DNA of 64,000 nt from contig DASTVV010000132.1 in assembly GCA_035758925.1 (NCBI GenBank), positions 1 through 64,000 of the forward strand, in the 5' to 3' direction. Below, piece after piece: positions 16,699 to 23,367 of this stretch; the first letter of the stretch is position 1, and each line of letters begins with the position of its first letter. The notes beneath the pieces are model-generated. The model searched no databases and was not told the origin of the DNA. It saw only the letters and a program-made list of their open reading frames with translations. The translations under genes and the position numbers were made by a program. Source of the stretch: DASPMP01 sp035758925. GTDB taxonomy: Bacteria > Gemmatimonadota > Gemmatimonadetes > Gemmatimonadales > Gemmatimonadaceae.

Positions 16699-17544
16699 AT
16701 GGCGTCACCAGTCGGCGTCGAGCGAGTAGTGCTGGTGGTGCTGGATGGACTGCGGCCGGATACCATCGATGTCTGCGGACTGGAGAACTGGAAGCGACTG
16801 GCGGCACGGGGAGCCTCAACCCTGGCCGGCACGACCGTCGGTCCAAGTGTGACAGCGGCGGCCATGGCCTCGCTGTTCACGGGCGTCCCACCGGAATTGC
16901 ACGGGCTGAAGTCGGACAAGTTCCACCTGCCGCGAGCCCGCGGCGTGATCCACCCCCTGCCCCGCTGCCTCAGAGGCGCGGGCGTTCCGACCAGCACCTA
17001 CATCAACAGCATCCCCTGGCTCTTTCGCGGCGCCGCGGCACGCATCACGAAGGCGCTCGGCGTCGACGATCCGCACTTCGTCGGCGCGAACGCGAACGAT
17101 ATCGTGATGGCCGCACGGCGCCGGCTCGGGGATGGTAGACGCGGTCTCGTCGTGGTGCACTTGCCCGACGCTGATCGCGCGGGACACGATCACGGCTGGA
17201 TGTCCGAGCAGTACCTCCACGCCGCCAGGAGACTCGATCACGCGCTCGGTCTTGTCGCCGCGTACGCTCGCATCGACGAGGATCCAGGCGCACTCCTCAT
17301 CGCCCTGGCCGATCACGGCGGTGGCGGCGCAGATCCGCGCAACCACGACAGCAACCATCCGCTGGACCGCACGATCCCGATCCTGATGACCGGCGGATGC
17401 GTTCGTCCCGCATGCTTGCCGCGAGACGCGACGCTGCTGGACGTTCCGGCGACCGTGCTCTGGAGCCTTGGTGTTCCGGTGCCCCAGAGCTACGCCGGCA
17501 CTCCGCTGGTCGACGTGTTCGAGCCATTGTCTGCCGCCGCATAG
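16699..17544 (+). CDS. Type I phosphodiesterase / nucleotide pyrophosphatase family protein
   Basis: Protein of 281 residues of the alkaline phosphatase superfamily. The metal-binding pattern is complete: VVLDGLRPDTID (first Asp), GPSVTAAAMASLFTG (Thr/Ser nucleophile region), HLPDADRAGHDHGW (Asp and His), LADHGGGG (Asp-His) and HDSNHPLDRTIPI (last His). This is the two-zinc site of phosphodiesterases that cleave nucleotide or lipid phosphoesters. No signal peptide is evident (it starts MASPVGVERVVLVVLDGL), so a cytoplasmic location is likely, unlike many relatives. Its stop codon is followed at once by a 12-bp repeat array that leads into the next gene. Confidence 0.88.
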   Translation: MASPVGVERVVLVVLDGLRPDTIDVCGLENWKRLAARGASTLAGTTVGPSVTAAAMASLFTGVPPELHGLKSDKFHLPRARGVIHPLPRCLRGAGVPTSTYINSIPWLFRGAAARITKALGVDDPHFVGANANDIVMAARRRLGDGRRGLVVVHLPDADRAGHDHGWMSEQYLHAARRLDHALGLVAAYARIDEDPGALLIALADHGGGGADPRNHDSNHPLDRTIPILMTGGCVRPACLPRDATLLDVPATVLWSLGVPVPQSYAGTPLVDVFEPLSAAA

Positions 17545-17545
17545 C

Positions 17546-17617
17546 AGAGCCGCAGTCGAAGCCGCAGTCGAAGCCGCTGTCGAAGCCGCAGTCGAAGCCG
17601 CAGTCGAAGCCGCAGTT
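17546..17617. repeat. 12-bp tandem array, six units
   Basis: Six units of GAAGCCGCAGTC (the first begins AGA, the third has CTG, the last ends GTT) run without a break from 17546 to 17617. The unit is nearly the same as GTCAAAGCCGCA in the array at 3829-3852. The array starts one base after a stop codon and stays in frame with the uracil-DNA glycosylase downstream, where it would read Glu-Ala-Ala-Val repeats if translated. Confidence 0.9.
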
Positions 17618-17650
17618 GCCGGCACGTATCGCACCGATTACCTCCCGTCG

Positions 17651-18370
17651 GTGCGCCAGGACAAATCGTCCACCTTCGGATCCCGCGCCTTCGCGTTCTA
17701 CACCGGCCTCGATGCACCGCGGCCGCCGGCCGGCGTCACCGTGATGAATCCCTACACGGACCCCGAAGTCCGCGGGTACGTGCGTGCCTTCCTCGACAAG
17801 TTCTTCTCGGACAATCGCCAACGCGTGCTGGTCTTCGGCATCAACCCGGGACGATTCGGCGCAGGGATTACCGGCGTCACGTTCACCGATCCCGTCGCGC
17901 TCGCCGACGAATGTGGCATCCCCAACCGTATGCAGCGCCGTCGCGAGCTGTCCTCGATTTTCGTCTACGACTTCATCAATCGCATGGGCGGCCCTCGCGA
18001 CTTCTATCGTCGCTATTTCCTGACCGCTGTTTCCCCGCTCGGATTCACGCGTGACGGCAAAAACCTCAACTACTACGACGATCGTGCGCTCGCCCGGTCC
18101 ATGACGCCGTTCATCACGAGCGCCATCGAGCAGCAGATCGAGCTGGGGGCGCGGCGGGACCACGTCATCGTGCTCGGCATGGGCGAGAACCTCCGCTTCT
18201 TTCAGGCCCTCAACGAGACGCATCGCTTCTTCGGCGAGGTGCACGCACTACAACACCCGCGCCCCATCATGCAGTACAAGCGCAAGCAGCTCGATCATTA
18301 CCTCGCCGCGTATCAGGACGTCTTCGAGCGCGCCTCGCCCACTCGGCGGACGGCATCCGCGAAATCCTGA
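17651..18370 (+). CDS. Uracil-DNA glycosylase family protein (SMUG2-like, DUF4918)
   Basis: Protein of 239 residues from a GTG at 17651. The frame is open further upstream, through the 12-bp array to 17471, but family proteins begin near this point. The active-site motif LVFGINPGRFGAGITG has the catalytic-type Asn of SMUG enzymes. It is followed by FTDPVALADECGIPN, ELSSIFVYDFI and FLTAVSPLGFTRDGKN, all typical of the SMUG2/DUF4918 group. The second motif, ALQHPRPIMQYKRKQ, supplies the His that contacts uracil. The enzyme removes uracil from DNA as the first step of base excision repair. The exact start is uncertain because the array gives no clear ribosome binding site. Confidence 0.87.
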   Translation: MRQDKSSTFGSRAFAFYTGLDAPRPPAGVTVMNPYTDPEVRGYVRAFLDKFFSDNRQRVLVFGINPGRFGAGITGVTFTDPVALADECGIPNRMQRRRELSSIFVYDFINRMGGPRDFYRRYFLTAVSPLGFTRDGKNLNYYDDRALARSMTPFITSAIEQQIELGARRDHVIVLGMGENLRFFQALNETHRFFGEVHALQHPRPIMQYKRKQLDHYLAAYQDVFERASPTRRTASAKS

Positions 18371-18436
18371 GGCCGCCAGCGCCGAGTGGCGTTTCCGCGG
18401 CTTCCATGGGCGGCATTCTTGCTTGAGTTCGACCGC

Positions 18437-19270
18437 ATGAAATGGACGTCAGGCGGTCGCAGCCCGAACCTCGAGGACCGGCGCGGCGCGGGCATGGGCG
18501 CACCGATGGGAATCGGCGGCGCGATCATTCTGCTCGTCCTGAGCCTGATCTTCGGCCGGGGCATACTCACTACCGCGACCGACGTCACGAACCAGGAAGG
18601 CGGCGAGGTGGGGCTCTCCCCGGCCGATTCCGCGCGCGAGGAGCCCATGGTGCAGTTCGTCTCGTTCGTGCTCGACGACGCGCAGAATACATGGCAGAAC
18701 GTGTTCGAGCGCGCCGGCGCCCCGTTCCAGCCGGCGAAGATGGTGTTGTTCCGCAGCGGGACCATGTCCGGCTGCGGAGCTGCGCAGTCCGCGATGGGGC
18801 CCTTCTACTGTCCCCTCGACGAGAAGGTCTACCTCGACCTCGACTTCTTCAACGAGCTTGACCGCCGCTACGGCGCCCCGGGCGATTTCGCGCAGGCCTA
18901 CGTCATCTCGCACGAGCTTGGGCATCACGTGCAGCACCTGCTGGGCATCGACTCCAGGGTCCGGGCAGCGCAACGAAGCAACCCGCAGAACGCCAACGAG
19001 CTCTCGGTCCTTCTGGAGTTGCAAGCCGACTGTTATGCCGGCGTATGGGGACACTCCGCCGCGGAGCGCGGCAAGCTGTCGCCAGGCGACATGGAGGAAG
19101 GACTGGCAGCGGCGAGCGCCGTCGGGGACGACCGCATCCAGCGAAGCACCACCGGTACGGTGAACGTGGATTCCTTTACGCACGGGTCGGCGCAGCAGCG
19201 AGCCACCTGGTTCAAGCGCGGATTCGACAGCGGTCGGGTGGACTCGTGCGACACCTTCGGCGAAGGGTAG
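18437..19270 (+). CDS. Neutral zinc metallopeptidase family protein (YpfJ-like)
   Basis: Protein of 277 residues. The ATG at 18437 gives the family start MKWTSGGRSPNLEDRRG; the ATG-like start at 18386 does not. A single membrane helix follows (IGGAIILLVLSLIFGRGI). The large outside domain matches PF04228: SGCGAAQSAMGPFYCPLDEKV with conserved cysteines, the zinc motif VISHELGHHVQ (HELGH), and the downstream LLELQADCYAGVWGH carrying the third ligand Glu. The C-terminus TFTHGSAQQR-type block (here DSFTHGSAQQRATWF) is present. All zinc residues are intact. The family's substrate is not known. Convergent with the SDR gene, 14 bp apart. Confidence 0.93.
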   Translation: MKWTSGGRSPNLEDRRGAGMGAPMGIGGAIILLVLSLIFGRGILTTATDVTNQEGGEVGLSPADSAREEPMVQFVSFVLDDAQNTWQNVFERAGAPFQPAKMVLFRSGTMSGCGAAQSAMGPFYCPLDEKVYLDLDFFNELDRRYGAPGDFAQAYVISHELGHHVQHLLGIDSRVRAAQRSNPQNANELSVLLELQADCYAGVWGHSAAERGKLSPGDMEEGLAAASAVGDDRIQRSTTGTVNVDSFTHGSAQQRATWFKRGFDSGRVDSCDTFGEG

Positions 19271-19284
19271 TCGTGAGCCCGAAG

Positions 19285-20064
19285 CTATAGCTGGGCTTCG
19301 AACGCTCCCACGTCCTTGATGTAACGCTGCACGAGTTCGGCCGCCGCCGGGTTGGTGAACGCTTCTGCGCGCGGCTCGTCGATGATATGTCGCATCACCT
19401 GCACGACCTCGTCGATGCTTTGTGGCTGCAGCGCGCCCGATGGGAGCTTCGCCAGCGGTCCCCGCGAATACTTGGCGTGCACGGCGAACTCGGTCGGAAC
19501 TATTCCGGGCATTACCACCGACACGTGGACGTCGTTCGCGCCCTGGCGGTTGAGGTCCATCCGCACGTTCGCGCTCACGGCATTCAGCGCCGCTTTTGCC
19601 GCGTTGTATGCGGAGCGCAGCGGTGCGTTGGGAAACCGCGCCAGAGCCGACGACACGTTGATCACGTGGCCACGACCTCGCTCGATGAAATACGGGATGA
19701 TCGTCTGCATCCCGTACACCGCGGACTTGAGGTTCACGGCCATCATCTCGTCGATGTCCTCATCCGTGAGCTCCAGCACGGGCCGCAGGATGCCCCGTCC
19801 CGCGTTGTTGACCCAGACATCAACGCGTCCGAATCGCTCCAGGGCAACGTCGCGCAGCTTCTCGACGTTCTGGCGTCGTGTGACGTCGCATTCGACCGCC
19901 AGGGCCAGCCCTTGGGGCGCGGCCTCTTCGGCCACTGCCCTGAGCTTCTCCTGGCTTCGGGCGCCCAGCACGAGGCGGAAACCGTCGCGACCAAGGCCGA
20001 TCGCCAGTCCCGCACCGATGCCGCTGCTCGCTCCGGTAATGACAACGACGCGATCTTCGCTCAC
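19285..20064 (-). CDS. Short-chain dehydrogenase/reductase
   Basis: Protein of 259 residues with the full classical SDR pattern. It has the nucleotide loop TGASSGIG (10-17), DVT near 60, NNAG (86-89), S138/S139 and the catalytic pair Y153 and K157 in YNAAK. An Arg at 36 (GARS) after the second strand suggests NADP preference. The C-terminal substrate region (PTEFAVHAKYSRG) is like that of general oxidoreductases of unknown substrate. It is the last gene of a leftward run (CutC, YIP1, MsrA, SRPBCC, SDR) and starts 39 bp after the SRPBCC gene stop. Confidence 0.92.
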   Translation of the reverse strand: MSEDRVVVITGASSGIGAGLAIGLGRDGFRLVLGARSQEKLRAVAEEAAPQGLALAVECDVTRRQNVEKLRDVALERFGRVDVWVNNAGRGILRPVLELTDEDIDEMMAVNLKSAVYGMQTIIPYFIERGRGHVINVSSALARFPNAPLRSAYNAAKAALNAVSANVRMDLNRQGANDVHVSVVMPGIVPTEFAVHAKYSRGPLAKLPSGALQPQSIDEVVQVMRHIIDEPRAEAFTNPAAAELVQRYIKDVGAFEAQL

Positions 20065-20103
20065 AACCGTCCGTTGATCCGTGTCTCGGGGGGGGGACCG
20101 CGG

Positions 20104-20547
20104 CTACACGTCCAACCGACGTTCGTACGCCACTTGCTCGCCGTACTCGATGTGCCTGCGCAGCACGCGCAAGTACATGGCCCAGCAGTAGCACGAGATG
20201 CGATAGTGCTCGTTGGCGGCCGGCCAACCGCTGTGACTGAATCGGAGCTGCGTGCCCTTTCCGTTCGCCGTCTCCTCCAGCTCGAAGCGAACGCGCGTGC
20301 CGTTCCAGTCGGCGTCGGCGCGTGTCATCTCGAGCTCGAACCGCTGGTCCGGCTTGCAGTCGGCCACCCGAGCGCGCCAGTCATACTCCGGGCCGAACCC
20401 CAGCTCATATTCTGAGCCCGGCAACGCGCTCCCAGCCGACGTCTTGGTCCACCATTGGTCGAGTCCCGCGGGTGAGCTCACCGCCTCGAACACGCGGTGC
20501 GGGGGCGCCGCGATCGGAAAATCATGAAGAATGTCCGCCACGTGCAT
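20104..20547 (-). CDS. SRPBCC (START-like, AHSA1-type) domain protein
   Basis: Protein of 147 residues from the ATG at 20547. The single domain shows the typical start DILHDFPIAAPPHRVFEAVS, then GLDQWWT, an inner strand block FELEMTRADADWNGTRVRFE, and the C-terminal helix ISCYCWAMYLRVLRRHIEYG. This fold has a deep hydrophobic cavity for small ligands; the AHSA1 group is named after the Hsp90 activator but bacterial members are mostly uncharacterised. It lies 43 bp past msrA in the same direction, so cotranscription is likely. Function unknown. Confidence 0.85.
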   Translation of the reverse strand: MHVADILHDFPIAAPPHRVFEAVSSPAGLDQWWTKTSAGSALPGSEYELGFGPEYDWRARVADCKPDQRFELEMTRADADWNGTRVRFELEETANGKGTQLRFSHSGWPAANEHYRISCYCWAMYLRVLRRHIEYGEQVAYERRLDV

Positions 20548-20590
20548 TCCTCCCCTGCCTCGACTCGCCGTCTCGCGGCCGGGCGCGGCG

Positions 20591-21238
20591 CTAGCTGCCT
20601 CGCTTGTCAGAGGCAAGCGCCGCCTTCCCGACGTCGCGATATAGATCCGGGTAGCGCTCCTTGAGATGCTCCACCTTGGGTCGATCGTGAAAGACGATGT
20701 ACGGATGAAGCGGGTGCTTCTCGGCAAAGTCCTGGTGGTAGCCCTCCGCCTTGTAGAACCCGCGCAGGGGCTGTACCTGAGTGACGATTGCACCGCTGAA
20801 TGTCTTGGCGGCCGTCAGCTCCGCGATGAACGCCTCGGCTTCGCGCTTCTGCTCGTCGGATTTGTAGAAGATCGCCGAGCGATACTGCGTCCCAACGTCC
20901 GGGCCCTGCCGGTTGAGTTGCGTCGGATCGTGCGCCACGGAAAAGAAGATCTCCAGCAACTTGCGATACGAGATCTGCGTGGAGTCGAATACGATCTCGA
21001 CGGACTCGGCATGACCAGTCTCGCCGCTGCTCACGGCCTCGTACGAAGGCGAGCGCACGGTGCCGCCGGCGTAGCCGGACGTCACGCGCACGACTCCCTT
21101 CACGTGCTCGAACACCGCTTCCACGCCCCAGAAACAGCCTCCGGCAAAGACAGCGACCACTTCAGTGCCGGCGGCGCGGGCGGCGGGAGCGGCCGGGGCG
21201 GCGCTCAGTGCCGCGAGCAGCGCGAGAAGTGCGGTCAT
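20591..21238 (-). CDS. msrA: Peptide-methionine (S)-S-oxide reductase MsrA, exported form
   Basis: Protein of 215 residues. It repairs the S form of methionine sulfoxide in proteins. The ATG at 21238 overlaps the YIP1 stop (ATGA) and opens an Ala-rich signal peptide (LLALLAALSAAPAAPAARAAG). The catalytic motif is GGCFWGVE with C35. Then come HVKGVVRVTSGYAGG, SGETGHAESVEI and the block YQDF-type tail (EGYHQDFAEKHPLHPYI). With a signal peptide it should act in the periplasm. No MsrB domain is fused, and few further cysteines are present to act as resolving residues. Confidence 0.95.
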   Translation of the reverse strand: MTALLALLAALSAAPAAPAARAAGTEVVAVFAGGCFWGVEAVFEHVKGVVRVTSGYAGGTVRSPSYEAVSSGETGHAESVEIVFDSTQISYRKLLEIFFSVAHDPTQLNRQGPDVGTQYRSAIFYKSDEQKREAEAFIAELTAAKTFSGAIVTQVQPLRGFYKAEGYHQDFAEKHPLHPYIVFHDRPKVEHLKERYPDLYRDVGKAALASDKRGS

Positions 21239-21990
21239 CGGGCAGTCAGGACGGCCAGACCGGACATCACCACGAAAGCGACGCCCGCCACCAGGTAGCC
21301 GGTGGAGCGCGGCTTCTTCGACACGACCGACACGCCGATCGCAATCAGGATGGTCGACCAGATGGTGAACAATTCGACGTTGCCCACCAGCGCAAACATC
21401 TTCGGGTTGGCCGTGTCGGGGTCCATGAAGCGCGCCGGCGTCACGGCGAGGCTGAACCTGTTCGTGAAGTTCGTCGTGTCCATCAGCACGACCTGCAGCA
21501 CGCCGATCAGACTCCCGAGCAGTCGCGGGATGTAGGCCAGCGTGCTGATCGTCATCACCTGGCCAAACGTCACCTTTGCCGAGAAAAGCTTCGCCGCGAT
21601 CCACACGAAGATCGTCGTGAAGAACACGAGAAGGAGAGGGCCGGCATACACGAATGCCCCGGCGATTTTCTCCTGCATCGGCTTCATCGAGTTCGCGATC
21701 TCCGGCGTCAACCGCGGATTGGTCTGCATCGCGCGCGCCATCCCACGCGAGAATTCCGCATCGAAGATCTGCGAGAACACGCTTTGACTGGCGAACGCGA
21801 ACCCGGCGGACAACACCAGGATGATCAACATCGGAATGCCGAATCCGCTCATCGCGCGCCGCGCGAAGACCTTGGCCGGCGCGTAGAAAATGTCGATGAA
21901 GTCCTCGACGACCGAAGCCTTCTCGGGAGGAGGCGCGCTCGTCGATGCATCGTACGCAGCGCCGCGATCAGTACCAGGGCGGGTTTCCAT
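21235..21990 (-). CDS. YIP1 family integral membrane protein
   Basis: Protein of 251 residues. After a soluble N-terminus the segment VEDFIDIFYAPAKVFARR is the family start, where Yip1-like bacterial proteins begin with a helix of this kind. At least five membrane helices follow: IPMLIILVLSAGFAFAS, AGPLLLVFFTTIFVWIAAKL, YIPRLLGSLIGVLQVVLM, TIWSTILIAIGVSVVS and GYLVAGVAFVVMSGLAVL. Bacterial YIP1 proteins have no settled role. Its stop overlaps the msrA start by 4 bp (ATGA), so the two are coupled. Confidence 0.85.
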   Translation of the reverse strand: METRPGTDRGAAYDASTSAPPPEKASVVEDFIDIFYAPAKVFARRAMSGFGIPMLIILVLSAGFAFASQSVFSQIFDAEFSRGMARAMQTNPRLTPEIANSMKPMQEKIAGAFVYAGPLLLVFFTTIFVWIAAKLFSAKVTFGQVMTISTLAYIPRLLGSLIGVLQVVLMDTTNFTNRFSLAVTPARFMDPDTANPKMFALVGNVELFTIWSTILIAIGVSVVSKKPRSTGYLVAGVAFVVMSGLAVLTAR

Positions 21991-22044
21991 AGGTGGCCAG
22001 CTCGAGGTAAGGGTAGGGAGCGATCTATTGATAGTAGTAGTCGC

Positions 22045-22788
22045 TCAGCCGTTCGCCAGTCGAACGAATTCCCGGATGCGCCGCTCGTCGGTCTCCTCCC
22101 AGGCGCGTTCATCCGTAGGAAAGGGCTTTCGCAGGGTTATCCCGGTGGGACTGATCGGCGTCGATCCGTAAACCTCACGCGCGCCGCGGACGTGCACTTC
22201 GCGAACGCCGGACCGATGTACGATTTCCTGGACACTCTCTTCCCGGACGCCGCCGCCAGCCATTACCACGATCTGGCCGGCCGCTCGTCGCGCGAGCGCG
22301 CTGATCTGGCCGACTCCAATCAGGGCAGTCGTCGCCCCGCCAGACGTCAGCACGCGGGACACCCCATGGCGTATCAACGCTTCGAGTGCCTGGTCCAGGT
22401 CACGGGTGAGGTCGAACGCCCGATGGAATGTCACGGGAAGATCACGGGCGGCAGTCACCAACGTGCGAAGCTGCTCTTCGTCCACCTGGGCATCCCGCGT
22501 AAGCGGCCCCACCACGACGCCATCGGCGCCGAGCATGCGCGCGGCCTCGATGTCCAGTCGCATCACCCCCATCTCGTCGTGGGTGTAGACGAAACCGCCG
22601 CCACGCGGTCGCACGATGATGTAAACGGGGATCCGCACCGCGGCTTTCACGGCCGAGAGCATCCCCGCACTCGGCGTGGTACCGCCGTCGAACAGGTTGG
22701 CGCACAGCTCCAGCCGGCCAGCGCCGCCGCGCTCGGCGGCCAGCGCCGACGCCACCGAGTCCACGCACGCTTCCACGAGTACGTCCAT
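22045..22788 (-). CDS. cutC: CutC family protein
   Basis: Protein of 247 residues, the usual CutC size, from the ATG at 22788. Conserved blocks are VEACVDSVASALAAERGGAGRLELC at the N-terminus, IPVYIIVRPRGGGFVYT, GADGVVVGPL, VTFHRAFD and VLTSGG. The fold is a TIM barrel. The name comes from a copper tolerance phenotype in Escherichia coli, but the enzyme activity is not established and a direct role in copper handling is doubtful. It heads the leftward run toward the SDR gene and diverges from the thioesterase gene with only 33 bp between the starts. Confidence 0.92.
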   Translation of the reverse strand: MDVLVEACVDSVASALAAERGGAGRLELCANLFDGGTTPSAGMLSAVKAAVRIPVYIIVRPRGGGFVYTHDEMGVMRLDIEAARMLGADGVVVGPLTRDAQVDEEQLRTLVTAARDLPVTFHRAFDLTRDLDQALEALIRHGVSRVLTSGGATTALIGVGQISALARRAAGQIVVMAGGGVREESVQEIVHRSGVREVHVRGAREVYGSTPISPTGITLRKPFPTDERAWEETDERRIREFVRLANG

Positions 22789-22821
22789 GCTGAATGGTAA
22801 GCGTCGCGATAGGTTTCCCGA

Positions 22822-23244
22822 ATGGCTCCCGACAACCGCGCCACGCTCGAGCAACTCCGCCAGGTCACCCGGAATCTCGGCGACGCACTCGGCATCGAGG
22901 TGCGCGAGCTCACGCCGCAGCGCGTCGTCGCCACCATGCCAGTGGACGGACGCACACGCCAGCCGTTCGGAATCCTCCACGGTGGCGCGTCTGTCGCGCT
23001 CGCCGAAACCATCGCGTCTATCGGCGCCGCGATGAACGCGGACCTCGAGAAGAACAACGTCGTCGGCATCGAGATCAACGCGAACCATCTCCGCGCCAAG
23101 CGCGAGGGGGTCGTCACTGGGACAGGGATGCCGATCCACGTCGGCCGGAGTACGCAGGTGTGGGAGGTTCGCATCGTGGACGAGCAGGACCGTCCGATCT
23201 GCGTCTCGAGGTGTACGCTCGCGGTTGTGCCGAAGTCCGAATAG
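22822..23244 (+). CDS. Hotdog-fold acyl-CoA thioesterase (PaaI/YdiI-like)
   Basis: Protein of 140 residues. The family signature is complete: QPFGILHGGASVALAETIAS, with the HGG loop and the Glu that acts as the base in YdiI-type (type 2) thioesterases. Then come VVGIEINANHLRAKREGVVTG, the block that binds CoA, and VWEVRIVDEQDRPICVSRCT. Relatives act on 1,4-dihydroxy-2-naphthoyl-CoA (menaquinone pathway) or on aromatic acyl-CoA. No menaquinone gene is in this window, so the substrate stays open. It is a single gene, divergent from cutC and convergent with the LuxR-type regulator. Confidence 0.88.
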   Translation: MAPDNRATLEQLRQVTRNLGDALGIEVRELTPQRVVATMPVDGRTRQPFGILHGGASVALAETIASIGAAMNADLEKNNVVGIEINANHLRAKREGVVTGTGMPIHVGRSTQVWEVRIVDEQDRPICVSRCTLAVVPKSE

Positions 23245-23268
23245 GCGAGATGGAGCCCTCGCGCGTCA

Positions 23269-23312
23269 GCCTGCGAGATAGAGTTTCGCGCGCCGAGGCC
23301 TGCGAGATAGAG
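23269..23312. repeat. 29-bp direct repeat in a convergent gap
   Basis: The 15-mer GCCTGCGAGATAGAG occurs at 23269-23283 and again at 23298-23312, with similar flanks, giving a 29-bp period. The unit resembles the tandem GGCCCTCGCGCGAGAG units next to element A at 5648-5692 (about 30-bp period). The surrounding 123-bp gap between two convergent genes holds no open frame. Confidence 0.7.
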
Positions 23313-23367
23313 GCTCGTGCGCCAAAAGCCTTGCGCGCCTCAGCTCGCGGTGCGGACCTCAGCCCGC

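Noticed and set aside
17546..17617. CRISPR array
   Set aside because: The units are contiguous 12-mers without spacers and there are no cas genes.
20085..20103. A run of G bases as a quadruplex or frameshift site
   Set aside because: One G run only, in the short gap between two leftward genes; a single run cannot form a quadruplex and no gene is interrupted.
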